Of a DNA stretch of 5,256 nucleotides, positions 1 through 5,061 are shown one piece after another; the stretch's first letter is position 1, and each line of letters starts with the position of its first letter. The notes under the pieces were generated by a model. The model did no database searches. It worked only from the letters and a program-made list of their open reading frames with translations, and was not told the DNA's origin. Origin of the DNA: Candidatus Avelusimicrobium ruminicola (lineage in GTDB: Bacteria; Elusimicrobiota; Elusimicrobia; Elusimicrobiales; Elusimicrobiaceae); contig ONQH01000078.1 of the NCBI GenBank assembly GCA_900319885.1, positions 1,167 through 6,422 of the forward strand, in the 5' to 3' direction. A program made the position numbers and the translations under genes.

Positions 1-1005
1 TTTACCTGCTACACGCTCAGTGTGGCTTTTTATATGCCTACGATTGCGCTTTCTAACTCGGTCGCTTATACGGGGCTACGTCAACAAAACTTGGATACCG
101 TAAAATGCTTCCCGCCGATCCGTGTATTTGGTACGGTGGGTTTCATTATTGCCATGTGGACGACGAACTTTGCCCACTTTGCCGGGTCTTATACCCAATG
201 GTATTTCTCCGCGGTGTTAGGCGTTATTTTGGGTTTCTACTGCTTTACGTTGCCCAACTGCCCTACCAGTGCCGCCAATACGCGCACGCTCGTGGATGCG
301 TTGGGGCTTAAAGCCTTCGCGCTATTCAAAGAGAAAAAGATGGCCACCTTCTTTATCTTCTCTATGCTTTTGGGGATGAGTTTGCAAATCACTAACGGGT
401 TTGCCGGGCCGTTTATTTCGGGGTTTGATTCTTTAGCCGGCTATACCGGCTCTTGGGGGGCGCGCAACGCGACGGCGTTGGTGTCTTTGTCCCAAATTTC
501 CGAAACGCTGTGTATTTTGTTAATTCCGTTCTTCTTAAAACGCTACGGGATTAAAAAAGTAATGCTGATGAGTATGCTGGCCTGGGTACTGCGCTTTGGC
601 CTTTTAGGTGTGGGGAACCCGTCCACCGCGCTGGGTATTTTGCTACTCATTGCCTCTATGATTATCTACGGGGTGGCGTTTGACTTCTTCAACATTTCCG
701 GCTCGTTGTATGTGGACCAAGAAACCGACCCGTCTATCCGTTCCTCGGCGCAGGGCGTATTTATGCTGATGACCAACGGGTTTGGCGCGGCCATTGGCTC
801 TTTAGCGGCGCAAAAAGTGATTAACTGCTTGGTAAACGTCCACTTAGATCCGACCCAAATGATTAACGGTGTGTATCCGGAAGGACTTTCCAAACTGATT
901 ATGAACGGTTGGAGTGAAGCCTGGTTTGTATTTGCCGGGTTCTCGCTGGTGGTAGCGATTTTGTTCGCGTGGCTGTTCAAATACAAACACGTCCCGCAGA
1001 ATTAA
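1..1005 (+). CDS. nupG: NupG/XapB-type nucleoside:H+ symporter, 5'-truncated by window
   Basis: Inner-membrane major facilitator protein that imports nucleosides with protons. The frame is open from base 1; 334 residues are visible. By recall of E. coli NupG (about 418 aa), roughly the first 85-90 residues lie outside the window, so the GTG at 22 is internal and not the start. Alignment from memory is strong along the whole length: FPPIRVFGTVGF, ALFKEKKMA, FFIFSMLLGMSLQITNGF, SQISETLCIL, FFLKRYGIKKVM, GVAFDFFNISGS, and the C-terminal FKYKHV. Residues described for nucleoside binding or transport in E. coli NupG (R136, T140, F143, Q225, N228, Q261, E264, F322, D323) all have identical counterparts in these motifs. 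Many hydrophobic segments alternate with short loops, as expected for MFS. It ends with TAA just before a strong terminator and converges on uvrC. Which nucleosides it takes cannot be told from sequence. Confidence 0.93.
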   Translation, partial: FTCYTLSVAFYMPTIALSNSVAYTGLRQQNLDTVKCFPPIRVFGTVGFIIAMWTTNFAHFAGSYTQWYFSAVLGVILGFYCFTLPNCPTSAANTRTLVDALGLKAFALFKEKKMATFFIFSMLLGMSLQITNGFAGPFISGFDSLAGYTGSWGARNATALVSLSQISETLCILLIPFFLKRYGIKKVMLMSMLAWVLRFGLLGVGNPSTALGILLLIASMIIYGVAFDFFNISGSLYVDQETDPSIRSSAQGVFMLMTNGFGAAIGSLAAQKVINCLVNVHLDPTQMINGVYPEGLSKLIMNGWSEAWFVFAGFSLVVAILFAWLFKYKHVPQN

Positions 1006-1021
1006 AATTAGAACGTAACTT

Positions 1022-1058
1022 AAAACTCCCCGGCTAATAACCGGGGAGTTTTATTTTT
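1022..1058. terminator. Bidirectional Rho-independent terminator between nupG and uvrC
   Basis: Twelve-pair perfect stem: AAAACTCCCCGG (1022-1033) pairs with CCGGGGAGTTTT (1041-1052) around a 7-nt loop CTAATAA. On the plus strand it is followed by TTTTATTTTT; on the minus strand the stem ends in TTTTAAGTT. It lies between convergent genes, so it can end transcripts from both sides. The uvrC stop codon (1051-1053) falls within the end of the stem. Confidence 0.92.
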
Positions 1059-2391
1059 CGTGTCCGTAGATTTGTGCTTTGTCGCGTAGTTTGCGGTGAT
1101 AAGTAATGGCAAAGCGGTGCACTTCGTCGCGTATTTCCATCAGCAAATTTAGCGCCGGGTCTCCTACGGGCAGTTTAATGCTCTCTGCCGCACCGGGCAA
1201 GTAAATGCCTTCGTGCGTTTCGGCCAGTGAAATAAACGGGATATACATGTCCGCGCGTTCATACGCGTTTAGGGCGGCGTGAATTTGGCTTTTGCCGCCG
1301 TCCAGTAGAATTAAATCGGGTGCTTGGCTGGGGTCGCGCTTGATTTGGCGCAAGCGGCGGTAGACGCTTTCTTCCATCATGGCAAAATCGCTGCCGCCTT
1401 TGTCGGGCATTTTGGTTTTAATCTTAAAACGTCGGTAATGCTCGTGATTTTTTTCCCCGTTAATGTAGCACACCATGCAACCCACCGCCTCGCGCCCGAA
1501 TAGGTGCGAGTTATCAAACGCCTCAATGTGCGCCGGGAGTTTTTTGAGGCCAATCACTTCGGCCAGGCGTTTTAATTTGTCGGTATTTTCCATGGCGGTA
1601 GTGATGTAGTCATCCTTAAACCGCCCAATAAGCACGCGCTCTTTCATGTGGTCCAGTGCGTGCAAGAAATTGCGATACACTGCCGCCTGTTCGTATGCTA
1701 ACTTGTCCGAACTTTCCTGCATCAGTTGCGTGAGCGTTTGAGATAAATCACCATAGTTCCCGTCTAAAAAATCGGCCATGCGCTGGGCATTTTGACGGTA
1801 ATCTTCGTACGAAATTTTGCCGGCGCACGGGGCCGGGCACTGGCCGGTGTGGTAATAAATACACGTGTTAATTTTAATATCCGGCAGTTTCTTTCCACGT
1901 GAAAACTTCCACTTACAGGGCCGCAAAGGGGCGTAGCCGCTCTTCCACAAAAAACGCATGAGACTTTTTACAATGTGTGATTTGGGGTACGGCCCGTAAT
2001 ATGCGTCGCCGCTACGTTTGCCGGCATCTGCCGCACTTTTGCGTACAATTTGCAACCGGGGGAAATCTTCGCTTAAGGATAGTTTTAAGTATGGGTAGGT
2101 TTTGCCGTCTTTACCCAGGGAGTTAAAAAACGGTTGGTATTGCTTGATGAGTTTCTCTTCCAATACCAGCGCGTCGCGCTCGCTCATGCAGGTAATGTAG
2201 TCAATCTTGGCGATAAGCGGCAACAAACTGGGCAATTTCCACCCGCGGGAATAAAGGTTGGACTCTTGAAAATACTGTTTGACCCGGTCAGACAGGTTTT
2301 TGGCTTTGCCCACGTAGATAATGGTGCCGTCTTTGGCACGCATAATGTACACGCCGGGAGAATTTGGTAAAATAGAGATACGCTCATCCAT
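1051..2391 (-). CDS. uvrC: Excinuclease ABC subunit C (UvrC), short form lacking HhH domain
   Basis: Nuclease of nucleotide excision repair; with UvrB it cuts the damaged strand on both sides of a lesion. The product is 446 aa. Visible parts: N-terminal GIY-YIG nuclease (about 11-90; PGVYIM, YVGKAKNLSDRV, glutamates at 78-79); four cysteines C159, C177, C185, C189 matching the reported iron-sulfur cluster cysteines of UvrC; a UVR motif for UvrB contact (about 216-249, LAYEQAAVYR); and an RNase H-like domain with D293 (FDNSH), D364 (LLDGGKSQ) and H425 (DEVHRFAITYHRK), matching the known catalytic triad. Usual UvrC is about 600 aa. Here about 115 residues between UVR and RNase H are absent, and the protein stops 13 residues after HRK, so the (HhH)2 DNA-binding domain is missing. 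I chose the ATG at 2391 because family homology begins there; the open frame runs on upstream but overlaps rpsT. No Shine-Dalgarno precedes it (see promoter). Confidence 0.93.
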   Translation of the reverse strand: MDERISILPNSPGVYIMRAKDGTIIYVGKAKNLSDRVKQYFQESNLYSRGWKLPSLLPLIAKIDYITCMSERDALVLEEKLIKQYQPFFNSLGKDGKTYPYLKLSLSEDFPRLQIVRKSAADAGKRSGDAYYGPYPKSHIVKSLMRFLWKSGYAPLRPCKWKFSRGKKLPDIKINTCIYYHTGQCPAPCAGKISYEDYRQNAQRMADFLDGNYGDLSQTLTQLMQESSDKLAYEQAAVYRNFLHALDHMKERVLIGRFKDDYITTAMENTDKLKRLAEVIGLKKLPAHIEAFDNSHLFGREAVGCMVCYINGEKNHEHYRRFKIKTKMPDKGGSDFAMMEESVYRRLRQIKRDPSQAPDLILLDGGKSQIHAALNAYERADMYIPFISLAETHEGIYLPGAAESIKLPVGDPALNLLMEIRDEVHRFAITYHRKLRDKAQIYGHEK

Positions 2392-2397
2392 ATAACT

Positions 2398-2406
2398 ATT
2401 GTAACA
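2398..2406 (-). promoter_or_regulatory. Extended -10 promoter of uvrC, predicted leaderless
   Basis: On the minus strand TGT-TACAAT reads from 2406 to 2398: a TGn extension plus a -10 hexamer with one mismatch to TATAAT. Six bases (AGTTAT) separate it from the uvrC ATG at 2391, so the predicted transcription start is at or next to the A of ATG. No convincing -35 and no Shine-Dalgarno are present. The element is seen; the leaderless reading is inference. Confidence 0.55.
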
Positions 2407-2450
2407 TTTCCGGCAGGTAAAAAAATTCCCCAAAACCCGTTGCAATAAAG

Positions 2451-2456
2451 TATAAT
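2451..2456 (+). promoter_or_regulatory. -10 box of the rpsT promoter
   Basis: A perfect TATAAT lies 37 nt before the rpsT ATG, predicting a start near 2463 and a leader of about 30 nt. I see no good -35 at the normal distance (best is TTCCCC at 2426-2431, 19-bp spacer). It is divergent from the uvrC promoter. Confidence 0.55.
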
Positions 2457-2493
2457 ATATATAACCGATTTTTAAGTAGAGGTATATTAACAC

Positions 2494-2772
2494 ATGGCAA
2501 AATTGAAAACGGGCCGTCATACTAGCGCCCTCAAAGCACAGCGCCAAGCTGAAAAAAGAAATTCCGCCAACAAGGGCTTAATTAAAAAAGTCCGCGTGGC
2601 CACCAAAACGGTAAAAGCTTCTGCTTCCAGCAAAGCCAAAACCTTAAAAGAAGACTTGAAAAAAGCAAATTCTTGCATTGATAAAGCCGCCAAAAAGAAA
2701 GTAATTCACTGGAAAACGGCCGCCCGCAAGAAATCCCGCTTAGCAAAAGCCGCTAACAAAGCCGCTAAATAA
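2494..2772 (+). CDS. rpsT: 30S ribosomal protein S20
   Basis: Small primary-binding protein of the 30S subunit that contacts 16S rRNA. The 92-aa product is very rich in Lys, Ala and Arg and predicted helical, with family-typical segments SALKAQRQAEKRNSANK near residues 11-27, a central IKKV at 30-33, and the C-terminal IHWKTAARKKSRLAK (71-85), which corresponds to the IHKNKAARKKSRL type motif; the W-K-T in place of K-N-K is a small deviation. Length is normal for the family (about 85-95 aa). The start is supported by AGAGG at 2478-2482 with an 11-nt spacer, slightly long, and by homology beginning at MAKLK. It appears to be a single-gene unit, with its own -10 box upstream and a strong terminator 15 nt after the stop. 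It is divergent from uvrC. Confidence 0.95.
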   Translation: MAKLKTGRHTSALKAQRQAEKRNSANKGLIKKVRVATKTVKASASSKAKTLKEDLKKANSCIDKAAKKKVIHWKTAARKKSRLAKAANKAAK

Positions 2773-2787
2773 GCCTTTTGAAGTTCC

Positions 2788-2816
2788 AAAACCCCGGTTC
2801 ACGCCGGGGTTTTTTT
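2788..2816 (+). terminator. Rho-independent terminator of rpsT
   Basis: Ten-pair stem AAAACCCCGG (2788-2797) with CCGGGGTTTT (2804-2813), 6-nt loop TTCACG, and a run of seven T (2810-2816). The last T is also the first base of the next promoter's TGn element, so terminator and promoter abut. Confidence 0.92.
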
Positions 2817-2824
2817 GTTATAAT
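2816..2824 (+). promoter_or_regulatory. Extended -10 promoter for the structured RNA / pilin leader
   Basis: TGT-TATAAT: a TGn extension with a perfect -10 hexamer (2819-2824), predicting a start near 2831. A second -10-like TACAAT lies at 2830-2835 and could give a start near 2842. No clear -35 is seen, because the upstream sequence is the rpsT terminator; extended -10 promoters can work without one. Confidence 0.55.
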
Positions 2825-2830
2825 GTAAGT

Positions 2831-3038
2831 ACAATTTTTCTGTTTTTGGGCCGCGCATGTATGCGGGCCCTTTTGGGAAACCAAAAGAGTAAAGCAATAC
2901 CAAGAACTGCCGAATAAGGCACTAAAAAATGGGAAGTCATGAGCCTGTTTTAAGTGCCCAGTGTTTATCACGTTGTGATAAGCCACGGCTGTTATAGCTT
3001 GGGTGCATTGCTTTACTCAAACGGTAATAGCCGTTTTT
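2831..3038 (+). ncRNA. Unrecognised structured RNA (sRNA or regulatory leader)
   Basis: This fills most of the 334-bp stretch without a protein gene. Read on the plus strand it folds by eye into: hairpin 1, GGGCC (2848-2852) with GGCCC (2866-2870), inside it CGCA/TGCG around a TGTA loop; hairpin 2, CTTTTGG (2870-2876) with CCAAAAG (2881-2887), capped by a GAAA tetraloop; a closing stem of 12 perfect pairs, GAGTAAAGCAAT (2887-2898) with ATTGCTTTACTC (3007-3018), continued by CCAAG (2900-2904) with CTTGG (2998-3002). Inside are GGCACT-A-AAAA (2918-2928) with TTTT-A-AGTGCC (2948-2958) and a 7-pair hairpin TTATCAC/GTGATAA (2965-2981). It starts just after an extended -10 box and ends in a terminator-like hairpin, about 208 nt in all. 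It matches no family I can name: I looked for 6S, SRP, RNase P, tmRNA and c-di-GMP riboswitch signatures and found none. The GNRA loop and promoter favour the plus strand. After it, 3039-3096 holds nothing I can assign. Confidence 0.6.
3019..3038 (+). terminator. Weak or conditional terminator at the end of the structured RNA
   Basis: AAACGG (3019-3024) pairs with CCGTTT (3031-3036) around TAATAG, ending in a run of five T (3034-3038). The stem is short, with three G-C pairs. The segment 3025-3034 can instead pair with 2985-2994 over ten base pairs, which would break this hairpin. It may therefore be a simple sRNA terminator or an attenuator ahead of the pilin gene. Confidence 0.5.
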
Positions 3039-3096
3039 GCGTGCGTTTTCCAGACGGATAAATTGAAAATGTAGGTCAAGTGTTAACCTGAAAAAT

Positions 3097-3102
3097 AGGA
3101 GG
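3097..3102 (+). promoter_or_regulatory. Ribosome binding site deciding the prepilin start
   Basis: A perfect AGGAGG sits 4 nt before the ATG at 3107. The alternative ATG at 3103 directly abuts it, and the later in-frame ATG at 3164 has no usable Shine-Dalgarno and lies inside a hairpin stem. This favours 3107 and hence a long 24-residue leader peptide. Confidence 0.75.
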
Positions 3103-3106
3103 ATGT

Positions 3107-3649
3107 ATGCAAAAAGAAATAAGAAATGTACAAATAAAGAGTCATTCCCAAGGACACTCGGGGATGACAACTAAGGGTTTTACGCTCATTGAACTCTTGG
3201 TCGTTGTACTTATCATTGGCATTTTGGCCGCCATTGCCCTGCCGCAATACCAAAAAGCCGTGGAAAAAAGCCGCTTAACAGAGGCTCTGCACACGGCTAA
3301 ACTTGTGGAAGAATGTTTTGATTGGTATCTATTGGAACATAGCTTACCGTCAAGCGGATTGGTAGAACTAAAAGACATGAACTGCCCCATTGAAATTAAT
3401 TTGGGAGAATGGAATGAAGGAGAGGGACGCTATATGAGTGCGGATTTTGATAATTACAATCCTGGATGCAGTCGAATTAGTTGTTATGAAGAAATTTACC
3501 GTCTGCCAGACTATAAATATGGCTTCAATTTCACAGTTACTCCTTCCCAACGCTCACATTACTGTTATACATTCGGGACAGATACTGGCCGTTATATTTG
3601 TAATAGTCTGCGTAGCCAGGGTTGGGAATATGTAGATGGAGACTTTTAG
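3107..3649 (+). CDS. Type IV pilin-like / type II pseudopilin precursor
   Basis: Precursor of a fibre subunit for a type IV pilus or type II secretion-like machine, processed by prepilin peptidase and anchored in the inner membrane before assembly. The 180-aa product has the class III signal: TTKG followed by [18 protein letters not shown], with cleavage predicted between G24 and F25 and the conserved glutamate at +5 (E29). The hydrophobic helix (about 25-45) leads into [13 protein letters not shown]. The mature protein would be 156 aa with six cysteines (C70, C93, C121, C126, C153, C165), suggesting disulfides in the globular head, and the C-terminal YICNSL resembles a motif I recall in Elusimicrobiota pilin-like proteins. 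Start at 3107 is chosen on AGGAGG; starting at 3164 would give the more usual 4-5 residue leader. The extra leader is encoded by a REP-like hairpin. The mature region is visibly more AT-rich than the flanking genes. No pilus assembly genes are adjacent, so the system it serves is unknown. Confidence 0.88.
   Translation: MQKEIRNVQIKSHSQGHSGMTTKGFTLIELLVVVLIIGILAAIALPQYQKAVEKSRLTEALHTAKLVEECFDWYLLEHSLPSSGLVELKDMNCPIEINLGEWNEGEGRYMSADFDNYNPGCSRISCYEEIYRLPDYKYGFNFTVTPSQRSHYCYTFGTDTGRYICNSLRSQGWEYVDGDF
3141..3168. repeat. REP-like imperfect palindrome inside the prepilin leader
   Basis: GTCATTCCC (3141-3149) pairs with GGGGATGAC (3160-3168), nine pairs with one G-T, around a 10-nt loop. The form GTCAT-CCC...GGG-ATGAC is typical of dispersed hairpin repeats in many bacterial genomes. 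Here it is translated in frame, adding residues about 12-20 ahead of the prepilin cleavage site. Only one copy of this exact form is in the window, so its repeat status is inference. Confidence 0.5.
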
Positions 3650-3702
3650 TAATTTGCATATTAAAAGCCCCGGGCCCTTTGCGTTCTAATCAATTTTTTC
3701 CC

Positions 3703-3731
3703 TTGCCCAAAGAAATTGCGTTAGTTATAGT
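3703..3731 (+). promoter_or_regulatory. Sigma70-like promoter of the alcohol dehydrogenase gene
   Basis: TTGCCC (3703-3708) and TATAGT (3726-3731) are separated by exactly 17 bp. The predicted start is near 3738, giving a leader of about 20 nt that contains the AAGGAGG site. It is the best two-box promoter in the window and indicates the gene is transcribed independently of the pilin. Confidence 0.65.
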
Positions 3732-3758
3732 AATAGCATCTAACACAAGGAGGTTTCT

Positions 3759-4973
3759 ATGTGGGAAAAAGAAATTGATATTCACCAAGTGCGCGAAATT
3801 CGCGCCCGCACCACCGTCTTTTTGGGCGTGGGAGCCATTGCTAAGATAGACGACATCTGTGCCGATCTCAAAGCCCGCGGCCTGGATAAACTAATCGTGG
3901 TAACGGGGAAAGGCGCGTACAAAAAAACCGGCGCGTGGGACCACGTGCTTAACGCGTTTAACAAGCACGGTATTACCTACGTCCACTACGACAAAGTAAC
4001 CCCCAACCCCAACACGCACCACGTCAACGAAGCCGCCAAATTGGCGCACGAATTTGGTGCCAAAGCGGTACTGGCTATTGGGGGAGGATCTGCCATTGAT
4101 GCCGGCAAGAGCGTGGCTATTTTGATGAAATATCCCGGCAAAACGGCTGAGGACGTGTACGAATTTGCCTTCACTCCTAAAGAAGCGGCTCCCATTGTGG
4201 CTATCAACTTAACGCACGGGACCGGCTCAGAAGTAAATCAGTTCGCGGTCGTTTCTATTGAAGAAAAAAACTACAAACCCGCTATTGCACTTCCGTGTAT
4301 TTATCCGCTCTACGCGATTGATGACCCGGCACTCATGACCGGGCTTAGTCAAGATCAAACGCGCTACGTATCTATTGACGCGGTCAATCACGTCATTGAA
4401 GCGGCCACCACCAAAACCACGTCTCCCTATGCGGTGCATTTGGCGATAGGTACCACGTGGATGGTGTACAAGTATTTGCCGCTTGCGCTTAAGGACCCAA
4501 ACAACTTAGAGGCGCGCTATTTTTTGACCTATGCCGCGCTGATAGCAGGGCTAAGTTTTGATAACGGGCTTTTGCACTACACGCACGCGCTGGAGCATCC
4601 GCTTTCCGGCGTGAACCCACACCTGACGCACGGGCTAGGCCTGGCGATGCTATTGCCGGCAGTCGTCAAGCAAATTTACCGGGCCAAGCCGGCCACACTG
4701 GCCGAAGTGTTAAAGCCGATGGTCCCCGGCCTAAAAGGTACTGCGGACGAGGCTGATTGGGCCGCGCACGGGGTAGAAAAATGGTTGTTTAGTGTGGGGG
4801 CCACGCATAAATTATCCCAAGAAGGTTTCACGGAAAACGACCTGGAAAAACTGGTTTGCCTGGCGTTTGAAACGCCTTCGCTGGGGGGATTACTCTCTAT
4901 TGCGCCCACCCAAGCCACCAAAGACGTGGTGTGGAGTATTTACAAGGAATCGTTGCATCCGTATAGTAAGTAA
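3759..4973 (+). CDS. Iron-containing (group III) alcohol dehydrogenase
   Basis: Cytoplasmic NAD(P)-dependent oxidoreductase interconverting alcohols and aldehydes or ketones, probably on the fermentative side in an anaerobe. The 404-aa product, slightly longer than E. coli FucO (about 382), has the N-terminal dinucleotide-binding half with the GGGS-AIDAGK signature (108-117) and GTGSEVN (154-160), then the helical metal-binding half. By comparison with FucO the metal ligands are D207 and H211 (SIDAVNHVIE), H276 (HALEHPLSG) and H291 (LTHGLGLAM); H280 matches a further conserved histidine. The spacing between the last two ligands is one residue longer than I recall for FucO. The start is well supported: AAGGAGG at 3747-3753 with a 5-nt spacer, and a promoter just upstream. 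It ends in tandem TAA stops. Substrate and NADH/NADPH preference cannot be decided; ethanol, butanol or a diol are all possible, so no gene symbol is given. Confidence 0.93.
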   Translation: MWEKEIDIHQVREIRARTTVFLGVGAIAKIDDICADLKARGLDKLIVVTGKGAYKKTGAWDHVLNAFNKHGITYVHYDKVTPNPNTHHVNEAAKLAHEFGAKAVLAIGGGSAIDAGKSVAILMKYPGKTAEDVYEFAFTPKEAAPIVAINLTHGTGSEVNQFAVVSIEEKNYKPAIALPCIYPLYAIDDPALMTGLSQDQTRYVSIDAVNHVIEAATTKTTSPYAVHLAIGTTWMVYKYLPLALKDPNNLEARYFLTYAALIAGLSFDNGLLHYTHALEHPLSGVNPHLTHGLGLAMLLPAVVKQIYRAKPATLAEVLKPMVPGLKGTADEADWAAHGVEKWLFSVGATHKLSQEGFTENDLEKLVCLAFETPSLGGLLSIAPTQATKDVVWSIYKESLHPYSK

Positions 4974-4991
4974 TAACGGATGAACGTGCCG

Positions 4992-5026
4992 CATCCCCGA
5001 ACGAAATGTATCTTCCGGGGATGTTT
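4992..5026 (+). terminator. Hairpin after the ADH gene: weak terminator or REP-like element
   Basis: CATCCCCG (4992-4999) pairs with CGGGGATG (5016-5023); AA/TT can extend it inward past a bulged C. The loop is about 11-16 nt, and only three T follow. It lies 18 nt after the ADH stop, so it may end that transcript, but the poor T-run and long loop also suit a dispersed hairpin repeat. It shares CGGGGATG with the hairpin in the prepilin leader. Confidence 0.5.
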
Positions 5027-5046
5027 ATGCACGGTAAGAGCGTATT

Positions 5047-5055
5047 TGATACAAT
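5047..5055 (+). promoter_or_regulatory. Extended -10 promoter of the DUF3592-like gene, predicted leaderless
   Basis: TGA-TACAAT (5047-5055) is followed by six bases and then the ATG at 5062, placing the predicted transcription start on the start codon. No Shine-Dalgarno is present. The layout is the same as at uvrC. The TGA is also an in-frame stop for the downstream gene, which limits possible starts to 5056 or 5062. Confidence 0.55.
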
Positions 5056-5061
5056 ATGCGC

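Noticed and set aside
666..986. Minus-strand open frame inside nupG
   Set aside because: Antisense shadow of a clearly conserved gene, with no ribosome binding site or recognisable domain.
2392..2547. Longer uvrC reading frame starting at 2547
   Set aside because: The extra 52 residues overlap the rpsT start and both promoters, have no UvrC homology, and family similarity begins at the ATG at 2391.
2831..3038. The structured RNA as 6S, SRP, RNase P, tmRNA or a c-di-GMP-I riboswitch
   Set aside because: None of the signature motifs are present (for example GGAAGGAAGCAGCC for SRP, a tRNA-like acceptor end with TTCGA for tmRNA), and two hairpins precede the closing stem, unlike 6S. A covariance search could still overturn this.
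3063..3089. TTGAAA (3063) with TAACCT (3084) as a pilin promoter
   Set aside because: The 15-bp spacer is short, the -10 is poor, and transcription would start within the AGGAGG site.
2765..3170. Minus-strand open frames (2765-2986 and 2937-3170)
   Set aside because: They run antisense through the rpsT terminator, the structured RNA and the pilin start, and show no recognisable domain; the hydrophobic run in the second is antisense to A-rich DNA.
3663..3680. GC-rich AAAAGCCCCGGGCCCTTT after the pilin as a terminator
   Set aside because: The arms can pair only AAAG/CTTT around a core too tight to form a proper hairpin, and no T-run follows directly. It may be a decayed terminator, but I cannot support it.
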